This document shows, in pieces, positions 12,164 through 29,554 of a stretch of 64,000 nucleotides of DNA (position 1 is the stretch's first letter; each line of letters begins with the position of its first letter). Made by a program: the position numbers and the translations under genes. Under the pieces are notes generated by a model. It was not told the origin of the DNA. It worked only from the letters and a program-made list of their open reading frames with translations, and searched no databases. The DNA comes from Istiophorus platypterus (taxonomy: Eukaryota > Chordata > Actinopteri > Istiophoriformes > Istiophoridae), in the NCBI GenBank assembly GCA_016859345.1, contig CM029124.1:12148980-12212979 (forward strand), in the 5' to 3' direction.

Positions 12164-13535
12164 CCGTATCTACAACTCCATAGATATGTTGGTGCAAAAG
12201 GGAGGGATCTCTGGAGTGCTGGGGCGTCTAGAACACACTGGAGTGGTGACTCAGCTCATCCGGGAAGCTCGTGAGAAAAAGTGTGACCTCGCAGTCACTA
12301 GGTTAGATCTAGCCAATGCATATGGCTCCATCCCCCACAAACTGGTCCACACCACCATGACCAAAAACCATGTGCCACACCATGTTGCAGACCCGATCCT
12401 GGATTATTACAAGCAGTTCAGGATGAGAGTCTCAGCGGGAGCAGTAACATCAGTGTGGCACAAGCTGGAAGTTGGCATAATCACAGGCTACACCATCTCG
12501 GTGACCTTGTTCGCCCTGGCGATGAACATGATTGTCAAGTCAGCAGAGCCAGAGTGCCGGGGCCCTCTGACCCAATCAGGGATCAGCCAGCCACCAACTT
12601 GACAGTCACCATGGAGTCGGTGCCAGGACGCAGATGGATCCTGCAAGGGCTGGAAAGGCTTATGTGGTGGGCTCGGATGAGCTTCAAACCAGCCAAGTCA
12701 AGATCACCAGTGGTGAAGAAGGGCAAGGTCACCGAAAGGTTCCGATTCAACATCGAAGGGTCGCTTATAACAACTATCTCAGAGAAGCAAATGAAGAGCT
12801 TGGGCAAAGTCTTTGACAGCAGCCTTAAAAGACTCCTCATCTGTGCAGTCTACCTGCCAAGAACTGGACAGATGGCTAAGATCAGTTGGCAAATCTGGGC
12901 TCCCAGGCGAGTTTAAAGCATGGATATATCAGCATGGTATCTTGCCAAGGATATTATGGCTGCTACTTGTCTATGAGGTCCCCATGTCCACCGTGGAGAC
13001 CTTGGAGAGGAAGGTCAGCAGCTGTCTCAGGAGATGGTTGGGGGTGCCTAGAAGCCTCAGCAACATCGCCCTCTATGGAAACAGCACAAAGCTCTGGTTG
13101 CCCCTGAAGTCTTTGGAAGAAGAGTTCAAGGTGTCACGGACAAGAGAAGTGCTAGGACAAAGTGGGAGCAGGCTATAGACCGGAAGGTCACTTGGACGGA
13201 CGGCAAGGTGCATGCCCATCGAAATAGGCTGCAGGGGATTTGTGGGTCACTCACTCCACAGAGCCCTCAGTGTTCTGGGCATCACAGGATGAGCAAGGAG
13301 CAGAGCCTTCAAGAACACCACCGAAGCAGCTGAGAACGCCTCGAGATGGCTCTGGATCCGGAGAGAAGGTCCATGGGGTCAAGCGAATGCCACCTGAACA
13401 CAGCCGCGGCCTTATCAACTGAGGTGGGGTTGCTTGGGGTAGGGAGTATGATGTTGAAAGACCCAAAACTACCAGTGACCCCAGGTTTCAACACTGATGA
13501 CGTGTTCAGCTGCATCACAAGATGTATTTAAAAAC
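12164..13535 (+). mobile_element. 5'-truncated, frame-broken non-LTR retrotransposon (LINE)
   Basis: Remnant of a non-LTR reverse transcriptase. The first frame (about 12170-12602) carries LDLANAYGSIPHKLV (RT fingers/palm region) and ITGYTISVTLFALAMN. A shift then moves the reading to a second frame (LTVTMESVPG... ARMSFKPAKS, about 12600-12830), and a second shift moves it to a third segment (about 12813-13178) with LPRILWLLLVYEVPMSTVE. The catalytic FADD/FMDD box expected before LTVT is deleted at the first break. The 5' half is absent, and a noncoding tail runs to about 13535. It is dead: no intact ORF and no active site. The exact clade is not assigned. Base composition is more GC-rich than the flanks, fitting insertion. 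Confidence 0.85.
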
Positions 13536-14180
13536 TATGTACAAATCCCCAAAAAAATAAAATTGCAATCCCTGAATGTAACTCCTGCCATGATCACTCA
13601 GAACTCAATGTAATATTCCCTACAGCTCTAAATGTGTCTATTGTTTTCATCTATTTGTTATGTTTTTGTAACCACTGTTGCTATTTTTATCTTATTGTTG
13701 ACTCATTTTTTTAAAGGTCTACTTTTATTTTTTCTTTTACATTATTGTATACTAAACCAAGTTCCCTTTTCAAATCATTATTATTTTTTTATGTCTACGA
13801 TTTTTATGATTTTACATGTTTAACCTGACCTTTTTGCCCAATAAATACAATTCTTATATTTAGAATGAATATCTCCCTCCCAATTACGCCGATTTCTAGA
13901 TGGAGCAAAAACCACAATGTTAAAAACGGAGATGTTTTGCCGTGCCGAGGCAAAATCCCCCAATTTCCTGTGTTGTGATCAAATTAAAGCAGCTGTTTGA
14001 AAAAAATCTTACCAGTGCATTGTTAATACTTCAAACTTTTTTAATGCAGACTATATTTATATTTTTGACCCCAGACCTCCCTCCCGTGAGTCCATCGCCC
14101 TCTCTAGCGGCGGAGGCGGGCTAATACAACGCGAGCATCCCCGTCACCCTCCCTACACTAGGCGTCGCTGTCCGATATCC
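13536..14180. other. AT-rich spacer before hif1an, no gene seen
   Basis: Strongly AT-rich, low-information sequence after the LINE tail. It changes abruptly to GC-rich sequence at about 14080, where the hif1an promoter region begins. Confidence 0.6.
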
Positions 14181-14519
14181 TGGCCCTAAGATCCCCGAGG
14201 TGCTTTCCTGACTCTTTCATCGTGAGTCGTCTGTTTTCTGGCTGTCAACACGGTGTGTAACACGGACTGTGTATAAAAAGGTGTGTGAACACCTTCACCT
14301 ACTGCAGGCGGTAGGACCGTGCACGCCGCCTCCGGTAACTGCACCACTCTGAATGGGAAACCTTGCATGATATTTCCCCGTTGCCGATTGCGTATATTAG
14401 CAAGGTAGAGTCCGGGGGGGAAAAAAAAAACAAAAAAGGAAAAAAGAGAAATCCCCCCCGACCGGTCGTTTCATTGTACGCAGGACGGGAGGCAGCTCAT
14501 CGGCGCTCGTCGACGAACC
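14080..14519 (+). promoter_or_regulatory. hif1an: hif1an promoter and 5' UTR
   Basis: GC- and CpG-rich DNA before the hif1an start codon. A TATA-like element, TATAAAA, lies at 14272-14278, about 240 bases upstream of the ATG, followed by the inverted repeat GGTGTGTGAACACC. If that TATA is used, the start would be near 14300 with a 5' UTR of about 220 nt. CpG promoters often ignore such boxes, so the start site is uncertain. Confidence 0.5.
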
Positions 14520-21717
<7,198 letters not shown>

Positions 21718-22046
21718 GGCCCTCAAAACTGTTAACTAGACTGCTTCTGAAACTGTGTGCGTGTGAAAGCCAGACTGCTGCGAGTCCAATGTGCTTTCTG
21801 ACTTTGGAGCTACGTATCCCTGCATGGCAATAAGTGGCCATCTTGAAACCATTCTGCTTCAGTCATCTCTGAGTGCCATTGTCATTGCAAGAACGACAAT
21901 TACAGAAGAAACATCTGACTAACTCATGGGAATTGCGCCCTACTTGAAGAGGTCTTTTTATCCTTTGGTTAAAGTCTAGATATATTTATGTGATTCAGTG
22001 TTCTGTCAACAGTCTCATAATTCAAGCCCCTGGGTTGTTTTTTTTT

Positions 22047-22053
22047 GTGTGCG

Positions 22054-22123
<70 letters not shown>
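22047..22123. repeat. (GT)n microsatellite
   Basis: Nearly perfect GT tract of over 70 bases with two GC substitutions near each end. Confidence 0.95.
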
Positions 22124-22124
<1 letters not shown>

Positions 22125-22965
22125 TTGTTTGCTCACTTTAGTCAGTAAATTTGTGAGATCGGTACCTTTTGGAGCAACCTCAAAAGTTTTGACCACTAGT
22201 GGATGATTCAGAGGGTTTTTTTTTTTTTTATAAACAGCAGACATCAGTTAAATACAGGACGTGTCTTCTACACATGTAAAAACAAAAAACATAGTTGTAG
22301 CTTGATTAGAAAATAACGAATGACCATATTATCACAAAGACAGCTTTATGACTGATTTGGTTTATACCTGTAAAGAGTGCAGGTCTTTTAAGTGTCTTCT
22401 GAATATTTGTCTGTGTAATCTGCATTATCTCTTTGCTTATAATGACGTGGTTTCAGGGAGTGTTGGACAAAAATTCTTTGTTTAAAAGAAGACCGCATAC
22501 GCCCAATTATAAAAGATAGATGTGCTAAAAAACAGTGATACCATGATCAAAAATATGTTTGGGTGTGGAAAAAAAAGAGGGGGACTCATATTCGGCTGAA
22601 GGAATATGTGACGGCTTGCAGCTAAATTGTTTTTACAGAGTGATTGCTTTGTGTTTTATTTATGCTCTTGCTTGTTTGATTTATATTTCAAGGACTTTAT
22701 TGGATTTGTTATCCTGTGCACCAGTAATAGGTCAGGGAGCAATGAGAATGAATTACATTCTACAAATTGTAGTTTCAAATACAGTTAACTTTATGTATCA
22801 AAAGAAAATACAACAAGTAACTGTTTTAGAGGAAACTTTTCAGAGTAAGTAAAGGGGACATTTTCTTGAGAATATGATGGCTAAAACTGTTATGAGTGTA
22901 ACATTGGTTTAAGTGAATGGCTTAAAAGATATTTATGTTGAACTGTTATTGACATAACTACCAGG

Positions 22966-22977
22966 GCCATCTGCTGG
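22966..22977 (-). promoter_or_regulatory. CTCF-like motif (reverse orientation)
   Basis: GCCATCTGCTGG, whose complement CCAGCAGATGGC fits the CTCF core. It lies in the hif1an 3' UTR. Single-motif evidence only. Confidence 0.35.
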
Positions 22978-24004
22978 AATGTATCTTATGTATCAGCCAT
23001 TGCAGTGCAAAATAATGCTCCATCTAGTGTTATAAAGTTTGCAGTTGCATGTTTAGCTTGATTGTATTCGATCCATGCACTATACTTCTACAATACAAAT
23101 ATTAAGTATGTTGTATTAAATGAAGCAGATCTGAGAAGAAATTACGCTGCAGTGTGTACAAAAGTCTAATTCCAGTTGAAAGCCTGCACTCTCTCTAATG
23201 ATTACAATGGGTTAACAGTCCTTGGAAATGCACTTGTTTTAACTTTCAAGCAGCCATATTTCGAAGATCGTGAAGTTAGGGCAACTTGAAACATGGCTGT
23301 TGCTGTGCAAGTAGAAAGAGCTCTCTGTGGTAAAACCAGTAGATGGGTATCTTCATATTCAGAGAGCTCCATTTGCCTGTGACATTGGATGAATCAGTTA
23401 GTGGTGTACTATAGAATAGGAACATCCAAGCACTTAACAGGGCAGGCTCACAGGATTTCAGGGGTAATGTCTAGACTCATTAAGGTTCAACTTTTAAATT
23501 GTTGATAATGTGCAGATGTAATTCTTACAAACTGCACGACGATTGAACAGTACTACTTGCTCTGTAAAAGAAATTACCTAATGTATAACTGATGTCTCAT
23601 CTCTCTTCTATTGCTAGATTAGTCCTGTTTACGTTATGTGCCTTGCTTAAAAAGGGTATCGCACTAAATGTTGCAAGAACTTGATTTTTTTTTTTTTTTA
23701 ACTTTTACTTTTATGGTCAAAATGTTTTTCATTCTGGCATTACAGAGCTTTAAAGGTGGAGTGACAAGGGTTCATAGAGCTAGAGGCATGTGTTTATTGA
23801 GGGATTATGGTTTTCTGTTTTGAACATACAGTAGGTGCCCACCTTGTTCCTTTTGATTAAAGTTTGTTTTTACAGTTCTACATGGCTGTGTTTTTAATGA
23901 CTGCTGAAACATGTTGTGAGTTTTTATAATTGTAGCTTTGAAGTAAAATGTTCATCATTAGTGCCATATGTAACGAGTGAATAAATCAAAAAATACAATT
24001 TGAA

Positions 24005-26107
24005 TGGTAGTCTACAAAAATTAGTATTTATTTACTATAAATTGTGCATCAGCGGTTTCTCAAAGCAAGGGGTTGCAACTCAGTAAATCCATTCCATGCT
24101 CTACAGTAACACCATCATAATAATTAAAAACAACATTGCTGCTGATAAGTATCAGTAACAACACACCTTTTCAACATTCAACTGAGTTACACCTACACTC
24201 AGGAAAACTAATTATACCATCAATCAAACACAATTGCTTATAGTAGTTCCAAATGGATGCAGAAGGGAACACAAAAAACAGCTGGTATATCTTTGTAAAA
24301 AAACTAAACAAAACAAAAGCAAACTGACCAACCCAGTTATCTTAATATACAATTAACAAGATATAGGAATCCAATCATGATCAAAAGTTCCACAATCAAC
24401 AATCACAAGTGAAGCAAAATTCAAAAAACACAAATGAGATGAAAGGAGCAATGATAGAGGACAACCTCAGTAACATCATGTTAACAGACCCTGAAAGCGA
24501 ACAATGGCGCCTCTTCACAATGAATGCATCATCTGAGACTTTGCAAAGCTAAACATCTATATCAAAAATAAAGATAACACTGTTGGAATAAACTTTAAAT
24601 TTAAGTCCTCCAGCAGCATGTTTCTGTTAACATTTAAGGGGCAACCAGTCCACCACTTCATTATGCAAAAATTTATAGTGCTGTAATAATCAGTGCATGC
24701 CTTGAAAATTCAATCTGTTGTGCTAGAAAATTGATCAACAAAGACTTTTTAGATAGTTTGTGTTTTTCATTATAGCTGAGTAATATATTACTTTTAAGGT
24801 GTGAGAAATTAAGTGCACCTGTTGTTTAATCAACTTGCCACAGACAAATATCCTCTTAGACTGCTCAGAACTTTCAGGTCTGTTGGATTATTAAGTCTCA
24901 CTTTTTGGAGCTTTAAGCAAAGGTCTGCATTTTATTTTTATTTTTCCCCAAATTATACATTTCCTTTTTTAAACATTTTAGAAGTTATAAAAAACAGATA
25001 TCGTTATATAGTTTAATACTTTGCATATCATCACTTACACTTCCTTTATCTCCCTCAAGTGGTATGATAAAGAGGTGATAAAATCAAATCAGGACTATGG
25101 TCTCTCTCTCGTGTACTTTGATAAGAGGACAAAACAAGGTGATACTCAACTGCCTTGAAATCATGGAACCTCCTCATTATACAAAGGTATCTGGATAATT
25201 TTGATCAAATCCAGAACATGGGCTGAGAACAACCTGATTTTTTTTTTGAGCGAAGATATCCAGATAACTCTGCTTCGTGTTGGCTAGGTTCTTTAGGTGA
25301 CATTCAGATTGTATTGTAAGTACTATAAACTGGACGGTCATAAAATGCCCTGAAGGTATCCAACCAAGGTAGTCCATATATCAAGACTGCTGCAGCTGCC
25401 CACTATACAAAAGTTCATTAAAAAAAAAAAAAAAAAGTCTCAGACAAAAGAGTTTCATCTGAAAACCATTTTGTAGCACAACAAATTGTCCAGAGCACAA
25501 GGTCTGACCCAACATTTTTACAGCACTATTCCCATATGATGTAAAAATAGAACTTTAAATAAAATTGGCATCGAGGATTTTTATATGTACATAAAAAAAA
25601 AGTTGAGACTTGTAAGGTCCAGAAAAAATTTAACAGCACCACTAGAACTTATTTACAGAAATGAAAACAGATTCATCCTTATAACTTCAAGTAATAAGTA
25701 TGAATCTATATCATACTAAGTTAAAAACAATAAAAATTAAAAATAATAAAAAAAGGCAACACAAATAAAAGACTGTCAGTGCAACAGACCTGTTGAGATG
25801 GCGTATATAGGTAGTTAGGCTGTTGCACAAACTATGAGACAAGTCACAACATCCCCACCAAAACTTCAAAAGTTGCTCAAGGAAAGTAACAATGATGCAC
25901 CTGAAACACTGTAATTTCATGTTTTAACCAAGGCATATAATGGTTTAACGTTTAAAATAAGCCACTGACACTAACTTACAAATAAAGTAAATGGTGATCA
26001 TCCTCTGGGAAAAAAAATCTAACAAATTTAGGCTAAATGGACTTAATAAATTAATAATAGTGTAAACAATATTGTCAGTAGCTTCTCTTACAGTGTTGTA
26101 CTTATCA
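24005..26107 (-). other. cuedc2: probable cuedc2 3' UTR
   Basis: On the minus strand the cuedc2 stop is followed by about 2.1 kb of AT-rich noncoding DNA. A minus-strand AATAAA (TTTATT at 24027-24032 on +) stands just before the hif1an poly(A) region. Other minus-strand AATAAA-like sites occur earlier (for example near 24930), so a shorter UTR is possible. Confidence 0.4.
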
Positions 26108-27964
26108 TCAATGGAATCTGTACTTTCGTGCAGGCTTGAGGTTGACATATGTCTTTTTCATGTCCTCCGACTCATTTTTCTTCACAAGCTGGTATCGTTC
26201 TCCCTTCGTGGTTACCACCTGGTTACCATGGTATCGCACTAGCTTCTTTGGAGCCTGCAGAAATCAAATGAGAATGAATGTTTTATTGTATGAAACATCT
26301 GATAAAGCTCATTTGTGAATGTAGGGTTTAACCAGACACTTACATCTTTGGGAGCGACAGGCCGGTGTGTTTTGTTGTCATCCTCCCTGTCTACTAGCAT
26401 GTACCTGTCAAGTTGAAATGTCATCATAAATACTGAAACAAGGAAGTGTGGCCAGTTTTGCTTTTTACTCCATATCAATCTTACTCACTTCTCAAGAATG
26501 CTCTCTTTAAGTTTCTGGTCTGCCAGTGAGGAAATACTTTTCCCATGGTTTACCTGAGGCAAAAGGGTATCGTCAAAACAGACTGATGACGTATAAAAGG
26601 TAGGCAGTGGCTGACTTGAAACACAGTGACAGTGTAGCAGAGACTCACATTAAGAGGAGTGGGGCTGAGTTGGACATCGCCCTCTATGATAAGGCGCACA
26701 GCTTCTTCCATGTCTCCTTTAGCAATAGACAGGGCACTACGAGCCTCAGAGAGACTACACTTGGGAAACATCTCCAACAGGTGCTGCTCCTGGGCCTCCC
26801 ACTCAGACACTGGTAGCTGGACACATACAAATTTATATTAACTCTAATTCAGATGGATGTCAACAATATAATCAACTTTAGGGCACCCAAGGAGCAACCC
26901 ATTAAATTATAGTAATTTGGTTTTTCTGTGTTAAATCAGATAAGGTTGTTGCAACACCATCTTATACAGACAAATTTTGAACTAAATCTGAGATGATCCT
27001 GCAACTACTTTCCGATATTCTGTCTCATGTGGCATGGAACGACCCAGTTCAAAAATCTAAATGCATAAATAAGAGGAAAATAATGTACTGAGATGTGCTT
27101 AAATAATCACCTTGGCAGTGGCGCCCTCTGTCTGTGTTTTAAGGCACTGTGTTTCTCTTCCTGGTGGAGGTTCACTGGCCAGGGTCGTGAGTTTCAATGA
27201 GACATCATCTGTGCTTACCTTAGACACACTGTTTTCTTCATCAGCTGAAAAGGAAAAAACAAAAGGAACATCAGCACACAATAGTATAAATGTTAGACTG
27301 ATGATCCTCATATAAAATTAGAGTCACTGCCTAGCAAAGTTAGTTTTTTGTTGAAAACTATTTTGGTAATATTATATAAATCAAGAAACCACTGGAAAGA
27401 ATAAGACCGCCACAACACTGTATGTTTCAGAAATAATAATAAATGTAGTACCTGAGGTTCGAGCAGAGGCTAGTTTTGAAGCCAAGCTGAACATCATTTC
27501 ACAGACCTTTACACTGCAAAATAATAAAATAAAATAATAAAATGTAATAACAACAACTGACAGTAATGCAGCTGTCTGGTCTTGTTTACCAGTGACCTAT
27601 TACATAAAGAATCCAGAAACAAAAAGCATGGCCGTCCACCTACCTGTCAATTTCTGCAAAGCCAGGTATGTACGCTTCTAGCATCTCTGCAAAGACCTCC
27701 ACGTCAAAATTTTCCTCCACACTCTGCTGGGAGCCCAGATCCTCAAGGACTCCGGTGATGTAGGACAGGAGAACATCATCCAGGGTGCTGCATTGAAAGG
27801 TAAACGAGAAGTTAATGTAAAACTGAACGAACTGTACTTTGCCATAAGGATAAAGGAGGGGAAAAATAAAGAGGCTGGGGAAGTGTTCACCTGAGATCCG
27901 CATCAGGAATGTAAGTCTGGATGAATTCGTGCATCGCGCCGTGGATGATTTTGTGGAGGTCCAT
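26108..27964 (-). CDS. cuedc2: CUE domain-containing protein 2 (eight exons)
   Basis: Ubiquitin-binding adaptor. In mammals CUEDC2 is reported to act on IKK/NF-kB signalling, steroid receptor turnover and the mitotic checkpoint. Minus-strand exons in order: 27964-27891, 27787-27644, 27513-27452, 27244-27111, 26816-26649, 26553-26489, 26404-26344, 26254-26108. All junctions are GT-AG and in phase, giving 284 aa (human about 287). The N-terminus MDLHKIIHGAMHEFIQTYIP and the following VLEDLGSQQSVEENFDVE match the family. The CUE domain spans about residues 146-184 (LLEMFPKCSLSEARSALSIA, then GDMEEAVRLIIEG), with the MFP motif at 154-156. The C-terminus (HRPVAPKD, KKLVRY, NQVVTTKGERY, NLKPARKYRFH) is the most conserved part. 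The middle (residues 75-138) is diverged and low in order, as expected. It converges with hif1an. Confidence 0.96.
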
Positions 27965-28800
27965 CGCTTTCTCCCACCGTGCAGCAGAGGAGGTGCTGGA
28001 GCTGGGGGGGGGGTTTACAGCAGATGGTCGGCGGCGTTATCGTGGAGCAGCAGCGGCGGCCGCCAACCTCACATAAACAAACGCAGCAGTTGTCGTCTGT
28101 GCACCAAATAATGGTACCGGCAAGTTAAGACCGACACCGAGATGTTACCAAAAGCGTTTCATTACCAAAGAGCTCGGTTGTGAGAGCTTGCTGTCGCTGC
28201 GGCGTCTCGTCTAATCGCCCGATCGCTTGTGACTTTCTCCGCTAACATTTGTTGGCGGACGTTTCGTTTCACACAAACAGCGCCGGAGGAGAAGCGTTTA
28301 GCCCGGACGCGGCCGCGACCAACACCGGAGCCGACGGGGAGGCCACCTCTTGCCTTTTGCAGGGTAATCGGATCATGTTAAAGTTACGCTTGATATGTAT
28401 TTAAATGAGGTCGTCAAACAGTTATTTCTGCACCGATCTCATGTAGAGCGACAACACCGAGCTCGCTACGTCGGGTTTGTCGCGCAGCGCTAGCATAACA
28501 GCTACTCGGATTTTAATCCGCGAATGGTTAATTTACAGCTCCACGGCTAATCCACCGTCGTGTGCTTCATACAGCCAGGTGTATTTTCTCAACAATATCA
28601 GTGTCCGACTCATCAACAGCGACGTGAACCTTCGTTTTAATACGCACCGAGGGAAATTACGGTAGGTCGCTAGCGAACCAGCGCTAGCTAAACGGGCTTG
28701 TGTTAGCGGAGGACGACTGCTAGCTAACGGCTAAGGCTTCAAAGCCAAAAAACCTACCTCGGTTCTTTATATCGTAGCGACTTTAATGGAATAAATCTTA
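27965..28800 (-). promoter_or_regulatory. cuedc2: cuedc2 CpG-rich promoter region
   Basis: CpG-rich DNA runs from the cuedc2 start codon to about 28.75 kb, with many CG dinucleotides and no coding sequence. On the minus strand a pyrimidine (C-run) tract ending in CAG precedes 28001, and a good donor-like CGAG|GTAGGT lies near 28755. The gene may therefore begin with a noncoding exon spliced to one starting at 28001. No partner gene is visible on the other side. Confidence 0.5.
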
Positions 28801-28853
28801 CTGCGGCAGGATTTATGTGGACATGAAGCAGTGAGTTTTTCCCCAAACGTAGT

Positions 28854-28904
28854 AGAAGAAGAAGATGAAGAAGAAGAAGAAGAAGAAGGAGGAGGAGGAG
28901 GAGG
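28854..28904. repeat. (GAA)n/(GGA)n trinucleotide tract
   Basis: Purine-rich triplet repeat. The acidic open frame across it is a by-product of the repeat. Confidence 0.9.
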
Positions 28905-29176
28905 CTGGTCAGCGCGGTGGTTGCAGGCTTTTTCTACCCGTGCTGCTGGTTTAGCCCGCACGATTCAAAACATTGGCACGTCATTTCCTCTGATTGTAAA
29001 CAGCCTGGCGTCCGTGTGAGTTGTTATCGAACATGGATCTGAAAGGAGATAAGTTTGTTTTGTGTGTTGTTTTAGTTAGTAATGTGTTATTTTTTCTTTA
29101 ATGTAAAAGAGACAAAAGCCACAAAGCAACGCAAACGCCATTTTAAATAGTGAGATTAGACACTGAAGCTTTACAG

Positions 29177-29554
29177 TAGAGCTGAAGCTGTTGGCCTGTG
29201 AATTGATTAGTGGATCGACAGAGAAACTCCAACATGACGCCTTCACAACTGAAACTTGTTCGTCAGGAACTGTCTGCAGTTGCTCATCAGCAGCCACTTT
29301 GCTTTTCAATTAATAACTTTTTCATTTTCAAGCAAACATGTCCAGAATTGGCTTGTTCCTGGAGGGGAACGCAGCTTTTCTTCAGTTTTCTGTCTATTGT
29401 TTTGTTGAATGTGAATTTGAAGACATCACCTTGGGCTCCGGGAAACTGCGATGGACCAGATTTTCTTGCATTTCTATAGCAAACGACTATTCGATTATTC
29501 AAGAATTAATAATGTCAGATTAATTGACAATTACTTTAGCTGTTAGTCGCTGCC
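29177..29554 (-). repeat. teleost dispersed repeat, copy 2 (reverse)
   Basis: Starts AGAGCTGAAGCTG and includes TTGATTAGTGGATCGACAGA, TTTTCAAGCAAACATGTCCAGA and GAAGACATCACCTTGGGCTC, then GACTATTCGATTATTC, and ends near TTAGTCGCTGCC. This is the reverse complement of the family at 14.9 kb and one of the more complete copies here. Confidence 0.75.

Larger units (their letters stand above)
21718..24005 (+). other. hif1an: hif1an 3' UTR with poly(A) signals
   Basis: No other exon is seen after the hif1an stop. Two credible poly(A) signals occur on the + strand: ATTAAA at 23856-23861 with GT/T-rich DNA after it, and AATAAA at 23980-23985. A long (GT)n tract at 22047-22123 would be inside the UTR. 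Use of the distal sites gives a UTR of about 2.2 kb. This cannot be confirmed without transcripts. Confidence 0.5.

Noticed and set aside
14096..14110. CTCF-like sequence before hif1an
   Set aside because: Two extra bases (CCCTCTCTAGCGG) break the required spacing.
28831..29019. Acidic poly-Glu open frame
   Set aside because: Produced by the (GAA)n/(GGA)n tract in the cuedc2 upstream region.
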